Assembly: GCA_009760855.2 (NCBI GenBank)
Contig: WPIO01000029.1
Location: forward strand, 3,617,001 to 3,681,000
DNA from: Cristatella mucedo
Taxonomy: Eukaryota > Bryozoa > Phylactolaemata > Cristatellidae
Direction: 5' to 3'
DNA length: 64,000 bases
Part shown: positions 21,788-33,788 of the stretch, piece by piece
How the letters are laid out: every line of letters starts with the position of its first letter
How positions within the stretch are numbered: the first letter of the stretch is position 1
Notes under the pieces: generated by a model
What the model saw: the letters and a program-made list of their open reading frames with translations, nothing else
What the model was told of the DNA's origin: nothing
The model's database searches: none
Position numbers and translations under genes: made by a program

Positions 21788-24041
21788 GAGAAATGCTGGT
21801 AGAGCCAATTGGCAGAGTCTATGGAAAATGCCTTTGGTTTTTTGTAATATCCCTGGGATCGTTTCAAGCCATACAAATAAATGCAGATTCGACAGCCTCA
21901 CTCGCAAGCAGTGGAAGAGCCTCCGCACCGTATACCCTACTGGCCTGCTGCAATATTGACGACCAAGGTACTGAAATGCCAGCACCTCACCTGTCGCCCG
22001 AGGATTATGTCTGGCCTTCAGCTGCTCATATGCCGAATAGCTTGATTGAATCTTTTGATTATTACTAAAGAAATGTATCACACAGCTATTGAGACGCCTT
22101 AAATGATGAGACACGACACTACCTGGAAATCATACTTCGTGGTTTACTTACGACCTCAAATTAATTCCCTCGTTAATAGTGACTTTTTCGATGATGGAAG
22201 TTCTCCAGGAACTGCACACAACAGGCTCGGTTTGCTTATTTTTTAGAAGCTGGCAAGCAAATCACGTTTGGAGCAAGCACGTATTGCTAACTCATGCAAA
22301 TCCTGTGTACCGGTGAAGTTTTGCGGGCCGTGAGTTCTAAAATACTGAAATATTTCAGATTGGTTCCTAATAATACTAATAACGTCTTGCGTAGCCCCCT
22401 AAAAGAATACTCTATTCAAGCGCTTTACAATTAGCCGCAAGGGAAGCAATAACCGAGGCATCGTGCTTAAGACTAGAATTCGAGGTGTCGACATCATTCA
22501 ACGGCTTACCTCCATGCAGGATCATAATGAATATTACGAATACCCTATGGCGGCTTCGTCGCTAATGTCCTTGGACTGAAATCGAACGCGCCCGAACGTT
22601 GCTAGTCCTTCCCGATACGCGACATACACATGCGAAGCAGGTACTCCGGCATTGGCTGAGCACAGCAACAGGAAGGAGCAGCTTACAAGTATTCGGTGTA
22701 TTTAGCCTGGAGCAGCCTATTCAATAGCCACAGAGAGGCTCGAGTGTACAGTTCCAGCCAAAACGTACAAGTCTCTAGCTCGACGCCCAGAGTAAAACTG
22801 ACTGACTATCGCATGAGCTGGGCTTTTCATCCCGTCTTACCGTTACCGACAGAAGGTACTGAGAAGGGCGGCCAGATTCGTGTGAGAAAGATAGCATCGT
22901 ACCGGCGATTCTTTGGTAACGGCGCCGTCACGTTTTTCGCACTGACCGAGTAGATCGAGCCAAGCGTTGGGCCCGAATAAGTTTGGCCAGAAGCCCAAGA
23001 CTACTACCGTACGCCTTAGAAAAGGCATTACGTCGTTAGCCAAAATATGGGCCGAATTTATCGAGGAAAACTGGCACAGAAACTAGCTTGGGCTAGATAT
23101 TGAAACAGAGGCGCCAGCTAAATCAGCCGGATTACTGTAGATATCCATCATTCGCGGTTATGCGATAGTTTATTATGGCCAAGTTCTTATAAAAAGCTGG
23201 AACCCGGAGACAGGCGGGCAGTTGGGATTCCAGATTCGTCGTTGGCGTTTGAGCTGGTTTGAGCTCCAGGCCGCAAGCCTTTGGTGTACGTCATGGTCGC
23301 CTGTAACAGTCCGCTGCTGTCAAGTGGACTTGTCTACATTATGGATACGAACTTGATATGTCAAGCAAGGTATGAGCACTCTTCATCGCTAGCCGTGCTA
23401 GTACAAGGTTCAGGCTTCACCAGTATTCGGGGCGCTTCGGCTCAGGCTAGCACCGTTACGAGTGCTGCGTTTGTGGCCTAGTTCTGACCGGACGTGGAGA
23501 CCCACACCACGTTTGTCACAATATTGCACATGAAAAGTATATACAGGGAGGAAGAATAGTGGTAGCTAAATTGCGTAAGAACGGTGAGATGAAAGATTTT
23601 TTATTAGTATGTTACTCAAAGTTTCTCGAATGAACAACTTAACTGGTTATTTCACAGGGATTCTTTTATTCTACAGCTCGCAGAATCGCTCTCAGATCCG
23701 ATCTTGTCAAGAATAGTGGAAAAGTTTCGAATAGCAAAAATTGGGCGCACAAAATTATGCATATAAGTAATAGCACGTATACAATAATGCAATCCAGTCG
23801 CAAGCAGTCGCGACCGGCGCACACGTCGCCACAGCCTTAACCTTCGCCTCGCTAGCCCCACTCTCGTGCCTCCCGCAGATTGGTCAGCAAGGGTAGTCGT
23901 TCGCTGCGAGACTGCGACTGCTACCGTCGAGAAGCTGTCCACCGACGAGCGGTCCTCGTATCTTCCGTCTTTTTCGGATATCTTTTTTATCCCACGTCTT
24001 AGCTTAGCATCGGCATTAATCGTCGATTTGGCAAAAACAGA
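21788..24041. other. Intergenic with a decayed LINE-A tail
   Basis: No gene recognised. A decayed, inverted LINE-A 3' end lies at about 22370-22450 (TAGCCCCCTAAAAGAATACTC, CAAGCGCTTTACAATT). The rest shows only short random-looking frames. Confidence 0.45.
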
Positions 24042-24125
24042 TTAATAATAACAATTCATTTGTTACAGCACGATCAGAGAACCCAATCTCTTTCTAGGCA
24101 ATTTACATTTGCTGCAAAGGAGAAG
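24042..24125 (-). mobile_element. LINE-A 3' tail remnant
   Basis: AATAATAACAATTC followed by CAGAGAACCCAATCTC, then TTTACATTTGCTGCAAAGG, matches the reverse complement of the LINE-A terminal 85 bp. Confidence 0.8.
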
Positions 24126-24928
24126 ACGATCAGTTGGTTATTGAAATCAATTTATTAATCGGCCAAGTTGCCGAGAAGAGAACGGTGGACCAAACTTCCT
24201 ATCTGTAAGATATCTTTGCCAAGCTAAGCTCCGGGAATCTGGACAGTTTACCCTTTGACCTTGTTTTCTACCTACCTAATTGAGACGCAACCCGCCGCTG
24301 CATCGCCTTCCGGCGGACAGCTGGGGGTTGCTGACTAAGGCGCCTCGGGCTGGCTAGCTGGCGCTGCACACTGTCTTTAGCTTAGCTAGGCTATACCGCG
24401 AGGCTGGCAGCCGACAACTCAAATTAGTCCGCTCGGTATGCCCTGGTCTCCTTCACGTGACCGTATACTTGACGTACTTCCGTAAACAGTTCTCCAATGG
24501 GGTTGGGCATAATGAGAACCGCATCACGCATGTAGCGACCTCCTGCTCAGAGTCTCATGTCGGGCACGTCGCATCCAGTCCAGAGTCGGCCAGCCTTGCC
24601 CAGCCACTGCTCTCTTCCGGCTGAGAACAGCGGATCCACTTTTAGGTACTCTCCGAGGCTCCTCTGCTAGCGTGCGTGGCGTCGCTACGCCCGGTTCCTC
24701 GTTCCGTAATAAATGGCATCTTTCTGAGCCGGCTTTTGCTGTGCGCGACTGCTCGCAAAACCTTAACACCAGATAGTTTAGGCCATCCATGGGTAGTCGG
24801 TCACCTCCGTCTGAGCCTCAGCACACCCACGAATGGCGTGACGTTACGGCGTAGTTCCCGCCGTACTCCTTCCTTTTCCTCTGGCCTACCTCTGCCGCAC
24901 CCTACACTACCTGTTTTGCCGCCGACAT

Positions 24929-25070
24929 AATGTAATGTAATGTAACGTATCTCTGTCTGTAACTCCACAAAGCCACAAAGACTATGTGGGTATTAAGCAG
25001 GGAAGTTTCGTTTAGCTCACAGGCACTCACAGCCTAAGCGGCTTTCGGTACGCATTCAGTAGCCAACATG
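24929..25070 (-). mobile_element. LINE-B 3' end
   Basis: It starts with TAATGTAATGTAACG and runs through TAACTCCACAAAG, then CCTAAGCGGCTTTCGGTACG, the reverse complement of LINE-B 10110-10270. Only the last 140 bp of the element are present. Confidence 0.85.
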
Positions 25071-25908
25071 ATGGCCAACCCTTTGCCTGGTGGTCCCCAC
25101 TTTGCCGACCCACTCTGTTTAGACCCAGATTTAAGGCGCTCGCCTTTAGCGACCAAGTTCATGAGCTCAAGCCTTGTATTACAATCAGACCCCGACTTGC
25201 GAATAGAAAAGAAACGGAAAACCTATCGTAAGTCAAATTATTTTTGAGTCAAAAATGACACGCGATAAGTTCTACTATACTATACATCCTGATGGGACAA
25301 AGACAGGTAAAAGAATTGATTTTTTTTACAAACTACATAACAAATAAGAAATAAATAAAAATAAGTGAATAATATCATATTTACCTACAATAATTTGTAG
25401 TATTTTTGGGCATGCAAAAGCTAGTAGTTGTAGTACTGCACATTTAGTACTATTGGGAGGAGGTTGGTGTAGGTTGGTGTGGTTGGTGAGTTGGAGGATC
25501 TTGATGGAGGATCATCAATGAAGGAGTAAATGCTAGTAAATGAAATAATGAAGTAGCAAACGGTAAAATTTCAGCACAAAACGCGAGAACGCACGAGATC
25601 ACTCTGAACGCGTCTTACCTCTAGCAAGTCCGGCAAGCAAGAGAGATCCATCAGTACCCACAGTGCATAGCTGTCAGACATTTTTTCTTCCTTACTTTTT
25701 GCGGCGTCGTCAAATATACTGACCACGAACTTGAAAGTTTTCATGGATACATTTTTACTTTCAATTTTTTACGTGACTGTGGCCGAGTTCATATCTCCGC
25801 GTTTTCGTAAGTCGAACCCTTTTAATTCGGAAGCTGATTGCATATCGGAAGCTGATTGCATATTTAAAGCACCTGGATAGAGATTTGGTTCTCACAGGAC
25901 TGTACGCA
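25071..25908. other. AT-rich intergenic stretch
   Basis: No gene recognised. It contains short direct repeats such as GGTTGGTGTAGGTTGGTGTGGTTGG near 25460 and a duplicated GGAAGCTGATTGCATAT at about 25829 and 25847. Confidence 0.4.

Positions 25909-25951
<43 letters not shown>
25909..25951. repeat. (AT)n-(GT)n compound microsatellite
   Basis: About 26 bp of AT followed by about 17 bp of GT. It sits at the edge of the GC-rich block. Confidence 0.95.
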
Positions 25952-26249
25952 ATAAGCTTTTTTTCTTTCCGCCGGCGCAGTGATGCTGCCGCTGCTCAGG
26001 CAGCAGCAGCAGCATCGCGGGGTCGGGCCGAGCATGCGCACCTCGTGCGTCTCGAGGCTCCGCCTTCCGGATCCTGGCGGCGCCAGCCTTGACCGTCGTC
26101 GAGAGAAGCGCTCGGCGGCGGCGGAAGTCGCCCTCGCTCGACCCACGCTCTTACGAGAAATGCATAGCCCCAGTGAGATCTCCCCTAGACGGCCCATCTG
26201 TAAATCCTGAAACCGACCGGCTGCCTCTAGGTGCTACACCGGCGGCAAA

Positions 26250-26408
26250 GCGCTCGAACTTAACGACTGAGGTCGTGGATTCGTGGCCTTCAGTGCGCAA
26301 GGTCGTGGGTTCGTGGTCTCCAGTGGGCAATTCGCTTTTTCATTATAAGCGTGCCGACCGACACTAAAGGCTCTCCTGCCGCCGTGTAAACGAGGCTGCT
26401 TAGTAAGC
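26250..26408 (+). mobile_element. tRNA-derived SINE
   Basis: It has CTTAACGACTGAGGTCGTGG (head), a partial duplication of the GGTCGTGGGTTCG B-box part and CAGTGGGCAATTCGC. The conserved 3' segment follows (TAAAGGCTCTC, then AAACGAGGCTGCTTAGTAAGC). Compared with the copy at 29757 the B-box region is repeated. Confidence 0.75.
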
Positions 26409-26761
26409 CGATATTCACCGCGTACGGGTTTCACTTAACCGGCGGGAGGGTAAAGAGTGCGTTCTCGGCATGGGCAGCCAGCCGTACAAGCTCTTCTGCA
26501 GGAAACGTCTCCTTTAGCTCGCCTATTCAGTAACAAGCTAGCCTGGCGGCCCGCCCCTCCCCCAAGGATTCCGGGGACGCATTGCCTGAGTTTGCAGATC
26601 GGCTCCGAATTTGACAAGCGCGCGTCATCGACGGGAAACGCGTCATCGACGCGTTTCTCGAGGGGCAAGCTGCACCCTTTTCTTTTTTCTTTTCATCGGA
26701 CGGTCGGCTGGGTATCCCCGGTCACGCCCTTTCAGCTCGATCCCCCTTCAATGCCACCCCT

Positions 26762-26900
26762 TCGCTGGGTCTTGGCCCAGAGCTGAGGTGCTCGCACTCA
26801 CGACCCAGGTCTCGGGTTCGAGCCCTGCCTGAAAAGTGCAATGCTTCACCGTTCGCTGCAAGCTTGGTCCATGCCGCCTTCTGCCGCTCGATAGAAGCGC
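26762..26900 (+). mobile_element. Degenerate tRNA-derived SINE
   Basis: TTGGCCCAGAGCTGAGGTGC, then ACGACCCAGGTC and GGGTTCGAGCCC resemble the A- and B-box parts of the SINE family. The 3' part is diverged. Confidence 0.6.
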
Positions 26901-27026
26901 AGCCTTTCTGGGGACCACTTTACTTTTTTACTGTACTTTCCCCGGTGCCCTGGCGCGACGCTCGCGTGCGCGCGCCACACGTTTCGCCTCGAATGCGTCG
27001 CCCGCGAGCCGCACGGCGCGGCCAGC

Positions 27027-27074
27027 GCGCCTCAAGATCTCGAGCGCGCTGCAGCGCTCGAGATCTTGAGGCGC
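27027..27074. repeat. Perfect inverted repeat, 21-bp arms
   Basis: Arms at 27027-27047 and 27054-27074 are perfect reverse complements around a 6-bp spacer (GCTGCA). The left arm begins GCGCCTCAAGATCTCGAG. It would form a stable hairpin in single-stranded DNA or RNA. Confidence 0.95.
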
Positions 27075-27820
27075 TACTTGAGGCTACTCTCGCAGCTACT
27101 CGAGGCGCTGGCGTCGGATAGCTGGGGTAGCGTCGGGTACCTCGCTGGCGCTCGCGAGCGCTACGCGCTGCGCGCTGCCGTTTCGCAGCTAATCGGCCCA
27201 CCGGCGCGCTCGCTCCAATCGCTCCGGTCTCTTTGAATGAGCCGCTCCTTTTTTTTGTGCGGCTGGAAGCCGCGGTCGCACGCCGCGGCTCTACTTCATC
27301 CCAGAGAAATCATTAGGCCAACCGTAATTAACCTATGCGTGCTTGCCCCTTGTTTTGACCAAGTCACTCGAAGCAAATACGCAATTGATATTGCATTGTA
27401 TCGCCCACTGGGGCATTTCGCTTTGTTCTAGCGCGGCCAATTTGCCACCGGCTTTCCTGTCTATTTGTTTCACAAACACTCGGCCGCAGCGGCTCCGGGA
27501 AGTGTTAATAAAGGGGAACGCGGCGGCGACGGCAGCGGCGCGGCGCAGCCGAACCCCACCGCACCGCCGCGGCTGGAGCGACGCGCTGCAGATCGGTACG
27601 CGCCTTCCCTCCGCCGCCGCTGCCATCCGTCGCCGCCTCGGCCGTCGAGTTGGCCGTACGTGCACGTTGAGTCACCACCGCGTCAACCCAGCCGGACGGG
27701 GTCAGACAGCATCCAGACGACGGACGCAACGGAGCCGTGAGTCGAAACCAACTTTCAGCGCCTTTGCAGGGCGTTTTTTCTCGTCGCTGGCTACTACTGA
27801 CGGGAGAAGGCGCGGCGAGA

Positions 27821-27858
27821 TCTCTCTCTGCCTCTCTCTCTCTCTCTCTCTCTCTCTC
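27821..27858. repeat. (CT)n microsatellite
   Basis: A CT run with one interruption (CTGCCT). Confidence 0.95.
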
Positions 27859-28135
27859 GCAGAATCGAGGCAGGCGGAGGGCTCTCGCCTCATCGGCATG
27901 ATCGGGCGTCGCGTGCGAGTCGTCGCGCGAGCGATGCAGTACGCGGCAGCTGGCGGGTGGTGAAGACGCGACAGGGGGTCCGGGAAAGCCGTACTCTGTA
28001 CCTCATCCTGATCTGGATCACCGGGATTGCTGTAGACGCTAAATAAATCTCCTCACCCTTCGAATATGGCTCCGCCGCCCGCTCACCCCCCATAAAACAG
28101 CCACCCTCGATGCCCTAATCCGAGGCGCCAGTGGG

Positions 28136-28156
28136 CGGCGGCGGCGGCGGCGGCGG
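28136..28156. repeat. (GGC)n trinucleotide run
   Basis: Seven GGC units in the CpG-rich block, with no coding context I can support. Confidence 0.9.
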
Positions 28157-28477
28157 CAGAGGCCGATGCGCAAAAGACGAGCGGTGGCATACGCCGGGCG
28201 CTCGAAAGAGCGATTCCGCAGTCGAGACGAATCCGATCGATTCAGTGCACACTGCAGTGGTTTATCCGCGGTCGATGACTCACTCAGCCGCCTTTCCGGC
28301 AGTTACCACACGTTGCTCCGAGCCGTGCGCACCGACGCCATTTCGCCAGCTGGAGGGGCGGGACTCGCTCGTCACCCCGCCGCCCCCCACTGCCGCTCTC
28401 GCGGGGCTGGCGGTGGCGCCGACGCCGCCCGCCGAAGTCCGCGCCGCATCTAAGGCATTCATTGTCCAATGGCATAC

Positions 28478-28546
28478 ATATATATATATGTATATATATA
28501 TATGCATATATATATATATATATATATGCATATATATATACGTAGA
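28478..28546. repeat. (AT)n microsatellite with TATGCATA steps
   Basis: Alternating AT with periodic GTA and GCA interruptions, an AT-rich island inside very GC-rich DNA. Confidence 0.95.
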
Positions 28547-29756
28547 CCGCTAGGAGCTCGCACTCGCTCCCTACGCGGACGCAGCTGGCGCCGCGAGACT
28601 CCGGCGCACGCACGCACGCCGCCGTCCGAGTTGCGCGGGACGCCGCGTCATCGCGGCGGCGTCCCTCGCGCTCGGCTGTTGCCATGCGTGCAGCGGGAGG
28701 GCGGCAACCGGCGTGCCGAATTACCTGCTGCAGGCGAGGAATTACGATGTCCGATGCGGGGAGCATGACTCAGAAGTCGTCGCATACGGCGTTCATCCGT
28801 CAAAACAAGAAACAGAGCGGACGTCGAAAGCCAGGTCGGTGCCCGCGCGGCGCCGCCGCCGCTTCGAGCCACTCCCGCCGTTTGGCGCGGTTTCTCGGCC
28901 GGCGCATGTCGGGCATCGGTGGGGAGAGGGAGGGTGGGTGGCGGTGGATGGGTCGTGCTACTTGCACGGCTGGCGTACGGTCTACGGCTGCAGCTGACTG
29001 TGTTGCTGTGGCTGCTTACTCGCACGCTACGAGCGAAATGCGAAGTAGCAGGAGCCGCAGGAGCGTCTCTCGAGCTCCTCTCGAGCTCCCGGATTGTCAG
29101 CGAGAGCAGGAGCAGCAAGGCTTGCGACGAGAGGCGGAGGATCCGAGCAGGTGCGCGAGATGGGTGTTGGGGGGAGCGAGAGTAGGAGCACGAGATCGAG
29201 GCTGGAATGGGAGCGAGGGAAAGGAAGGAAGCAGCGGAGGGGGTGGGGAGGAGCGAAGGTGCACACGTGGGTGGGTCAAAAGCGATAGCATCGGAAATGT
29301 GGAGTGCTATAGAAAAGACCGGAAGTGTGACGGTCGGAGACTTCGGAAGTGACGGGAATGCCCGGCAGAGGAATGGAAAAAAGGTGATGCGAGAACGAAC
29401 GAGGAGAGCGAGGGCGCGGCCCCGAAGCGTCACCGCCGCCGCAGAGCAGAGCGCAGCGGCCTGCGGCGGCGGGCGAGACGGAGGAGAACGGCTCCTGTTT
29501 CGTTTCCCGGCCGCTGCCGCGACGCAGCCAGCCAGCCAGCCAGCACTCGCTTCACCAGCACCTCCGACGCTGGCACCCGCGCCCGTTGGCGGCGAGTGCC
29601 CCCGTGGTCGATCGAGACGCCGGCGCCGTCGCTGAGACAGTTCGGTTAGCGAAGCGCTGAGCTTCAGCTGCACTGGACGCTGGACTGCCACCCAGCGAAC
29701 CCCACGCATGCCCGCTGCCGCTTGAGAGCTGTATTAAGACGCCTTGAGGGTCGTGA

Positions 29757-29905
29757 TAGTTCAGGAGGTGAGGTGCTCACCTTTAACGACCGAGGTCGTG
29801 GGTTCGAATCCTACAGTTGGGCGATCCTTTATTGCCAACTGCAAGCGGCGCTGATAGCAGTTAAGGGTCTTCTGTCACTATACAAATGAGGCTGCTAAAT
29901 CAGCT
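29757..29905 (+). mobile_element. tRNA-derived SINE, best copy
   Basis: The head has A-box-like GAGGTGCTCACCTTTAACGA and B-box GGTCGTGGGTTCGAATCC, both pol III promoter elements of a tRNA. The body continues with GGGCGATCCTTTATTGCC and GCTGATAGCAGTTAAGGGTC. It ends TACAAATGAGGCTGCTAAATCAGC. The same body recurs at least eight times in the window, which makes this a SINE rather than a tRNA gene. The tRNA isotype cannot be told. Confidence 0.88.
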
Positions 29906-31236
29906 AAGACTTTGTTTAGGCTCAAGGCCGTCGGAGCCGCCGGAGGAAACTGATGACTACGGTTTCTTGAGGAGCAGACGGATAGGAGCTGCTGCTGCTC
30001 CCGCTGCCAGGGCTCGCCACGCCCCGCAGCGCCGGCTCGAGGTATGCGCTGTCCGCATCTCTCGGCCGCTCGAGCGCGCGACCTCGACGTACTGCCGCTC
30101 GAGCGCTCTAACGTGGCTCGATCGTGCGAACACGACCGAAGAAGTGCCGACGCGTGGGCGGCAGGCAGCGGGGAAGCAGCCTAACGTAGTAGCGTAGGCG
30201 AAGCAGTGCAGACGCCGCAGGGAGGGCGCTCCGAACACAAGTGTGCTATTTGTGCGCTGGCGCGTCGCGACGTCGTGAGAGAGCGACGTCTGGCGGTCGA
30301 GCGGAGAGGGGCGCAGTGGCCAGGCCGTGCCCAGCCGCCTGACCGACGCTTGCGACGTCGCCTAGCGCCGGTCCCCTAGCGCTTGCTGCGTACGGGCACC
30401 CTCGTAAGCTCGCGATCTCGCAGTATCTTCGCATCGTCCGCTCCAGCTACAAAAGTTGCGGCGAATCGGCGTCCCGCTATTTAACGTGCTCAGCCTCGAT
30501 GTCAATGCCAGCGTGTCGGCGATGCAGAGCTTCCAGCCGGGCGGGCGAGAAGCGTACGGACGCTCGAGTAGTGCGTAGGCGGCGCCGGCGTACCCGCGTA
30601 TCGCTCGCGCGCGGTGTAGCTTGTACGGAAGAGTGGTCACTTTCCACTGGTCACTTGTACGAAAGAGTCGTCACTTCTGTTTTTGTTATTTCGCGCGATC
30701 GGTGCGTCCGCAATCGCGGACGTCGGCCGTCCGAGAGGGGAACCCGAAGCCGAATCTGGCGCGCGTGCGCACGGCTGGACGGACGCCGACGTCCTTCTCG
30801 TTCTCAGGCGCGAGCCGCCGCCGCCACCCGCGAGACCGCGTCACGTGCAGAGCCAGTGCGGTGCGGTCCGTCGCCCGGCGGCGCGCCGCTGGTCGGCTCA
30901 CAATGCGTCCGGCCGGCGTGCCCCGACACGCTGCATCCAGCGTGTTTATGAAGGAAGGTCTGAGCCAACCGAGCCGTTGGCAATCTGTGTTTACATTCGC
31001 CACTCTGGCAGGGTCGCGAACTCCGGTGCGCGAATTGTCGGCGAGCTGCCGCTTCCTCGCGCCGAGCCCTGCCATTTCCGGCAAGCGAGCTATTATTGAA
31101 CGGCGGCGTCGGCTCGCGTCGGTGGCGCGTAGGCCAGTGCCGCACGCTGCGCTGCTGCGGGGCGTGCGCCCCGATGGCCGCCGCTTAGAGGCTGCGGAAG
31201 GGGTGCGGCGGACTCGGCTCAGCGACGCACGGGGAC

Positions 31237-31389
31237 ATGGCGCTGCGTCACGGCGGCAGCCGGGCTGCTAGGGCGGCGGCGGCAGCCGCGGATACTGCGA
31301 GGCCCGCTCAGCGTTCGTCTAAGCCACCCAGCTTCGCTCACCGTCTCGGCTTCCGGCCCGACCGAACCGCCTGCGGCGGACGTTACGAC
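31237..31389 (+). CDS. SH3 gene, proposed first coding exon
   Basis: The ATG at 31237 lies in good context (GGGGACATGG). The frame is open for 51 codons (MALRHGG, then [20 protein letters not shown]) to a consensus donor, GACGTGAGT, with GT at 31390-31391. It ends in phase 0, and the giant exon opens at its acceptor in phase 0, so the two join cleanly. Alternatively this is non-coding and translation starts at the ATG at 33036, which has a strong context (ATCACCATGG). Confidence 0.55.
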
Positions 31390-32299
31390 GTGAGTATTGC
31401 GCCACCCTCCGCCAACCTCTCACCAAAATCCCCCAGAGCTCCGCGGGTCGCCGTCGACAGCGACTCTATCTCGTCGGGCCGATGGCCGCGGAGCTAGCTA
31501 GCTAGCTAGCTAGCTAGCTCCGCGGCGCCCTGCTGAGTGAGCAGGTGCCCGAGACAGAAAGAGCTAGCGAGTCTTCTCGGCTGGCGAGCGCCGGGTAGTC
31601 GAACTCTAGCACGTGACCGACGGCTTGACGCGCGTATCGAGCGTCGAGCGTTGTCGCACGTGCGTTGGCGAAGATCATTACGAGGGCGGGTTCTCCTTCA
31701 GCGGCGGCCCGGGATGGGTTCCGGTTGTGCCGATTAGGGCTGAGTTTTGACGACGAGGCGACTTGAACGAGAGACGTCGGGCTGCAGAGTGGGCGACGCG
31801 TGCTGCACCTCCGAAGCCTCCGAAGTAGCCGACTCAGAGGTAGTTGAGCTATCGGGCCGGAAACAGAGGACGAGTGAACGGAAGCTGAGGCAGCGACAGC
31901 GAGCGAGCGAAAGAGAAATTAGGGGAAGGGAGAGAGAGAATCATAAGCACTTCACTGCAGCTGGCTTCGGTCCTACCACAGTAGGGAGATTTCAGGGAGC
32001 TGATGTCAACAGCCGACGGTCATCCACTGAGCCTTTAAAGCAGCGGTTCTCAACCTTCCTAACGCCGCGACCCTTTGATACAGTTCCTCACGTTGCGGCG
32101 AACCCCAACCATAAAATTTTTTTGTGCAAAATGTGGAAATGCGTGTTTTCGATGGTCTTAGGCGACCCCTGTGAAAGGGTCGTTCGACCCCTACCCCATT
32201 AGGGTCGCGACCCACAGGTTGAGAACAGCTGCTTTTAAGTATCCGAGGGATTTGCTAAATGTCCACTTCGTTTCACAAATTATACTCTCTCTCTCTCCC

Positions 32300-32397
<98 letters not shown>

Positions 32398-33138
32398 CGA
32401 CGTAATCATCAAGCAAAACTAAGGTTGTCATTTTTTGCAGATGATAAGAACTATCATTTCCTAAATACGAGCACATCTTCACTCTGAGAATATCGCTACT
32501 ACTGTTAGATTATCATTACACTACGTAGAATCCGCAAAAGTATTTACGAGAAGCATTAGACATCGTCATTCCAGCCGAAAAAATCAACTCGCTTCCTCTA
32601 TATCTAAACATTCTCCGTTGACCGATCGAGATAATCGACCGGAAAATGCTTGCACTGGAGCGCGAGGGTAGGGGAATTGCATATATACTCTGTAAGACAA
32701 TGTGGCAGTTCATGCACGATTTGAAATCGGGCTCCGCGACCTGGCGTTACGCCTCGCGCGGCATCTCGAGCACTCGTCCTTTGGTGTTGTATAGCGCGGT
32801 ATCGCAGCGCCGCATGTGCGTACTTCACCCCGAACTAGCACCTGGCGCGCCGATAGGCTTCTTGAGGCACGCCGTGCACATGCACGTGCACATGCGTGTG
32901 GCTTGAACGCGAAGCACCGACCGCGTGCTCGCTTTCTTTCGGCAGACCGCGCCAACTGGAGGCGGCGGCGACGGCGAGTGGCGCCTGCCGTCGGTCGACG
33001 GCAGCGTCGCGTCGAGCTGCAGTATACCGATCACCATGGGGTCGCTCGGCGAGTCGGGCCCCGCCGCCGGCAGTCGGCCCTGTAGCCTCCGCGACGACGA
33101 CGAGGCGGGGCCTCGACCGCTCGCTCGCTGCGAAGGGC

Positions 33139-33170
<32 letters not shown>

Positions 33171-33752
33171 AGTCGCTCCGACAGTCCGTGGAGCGAGATG
33201 TCCATTCACATCGGCGAGCCGCCGCCGCCGCTGCAGCAGCAGCCCGACTACGGCCGCCGCCGCTTCGAAGCCGCCGAGACCATCGGAAAATACTACTGCC
33301 GCGAGAGACGCTCGCGTAGCGCCGGACCGGTGAGGCGCGACGGCGACGAAATGAATTTCTACGCGAGCGTGCGAAACACGCACGCGGTGGCCGCTGCCGG
33401 CCGCTCGGCGGCGGCGGCGGCATCCGGCCGAGTTCGATCGAAGAGCGAGTGCCGCACGCGGACGACTGCTGCCGCCGCCGCTGCGGCGTCTGCGAGGTCA
33501 TCGTCGCCGCCGCCTCGCAGTGAAGGCTTTGAGGCGAGGCGGCGGGCCGCCGAATCGGCCGCCGCCGACCGCGCCAGCCGGAGCCTTTCGAGGCGCCGCG
33601 ACGCGAGCGCCGCATCCGAGCAGCCGCGAAGCTCGTCCAAGTCGCGCGAGATTATCGCCCTGTACACGCGGCGGAGCGTGACGCCGGCGGCTCGTCCGTC
33701 CAGCTGCACGCGAGCCAGCAGCGTCGCTTCCACGTCGACGCTGGTGCTCGGA

Positions 33753-33788
<36 letters not shown>

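Larger units (their letters stand above)
25952..31236. other. CpG-rich block upstream of the SH3 gene
   Basis: Base composition turns strongly GC- and CpG-rich here and stays so to about 36.2 kb. Many long overlapping open frames occur on both strands, as expected in GC-rich DNA, where stop codons are scarce. None has a recognisable domain. SINEs, inverted repeats and microsatellites listed separately lie inside. The part nearest 31.2 kb may serve as the promoter or 5' UTR of the SH3 gene, but I saw no core-promoter motif I would defend. Confidence 0.5.

Noticed and set aside
27343-27963. 206-codon frame in the CpG-rich block
   Set aside because: It runs through a CT microsatellite and has no conserved segment.
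28648-29709. 353-codon open frame on the minus strand
   Set aside because: It is low-complexity Arg/Ser/Pro sequence in the CpG-rich block, where stops are rare. The opposite strand is equally open and no domain is visible.
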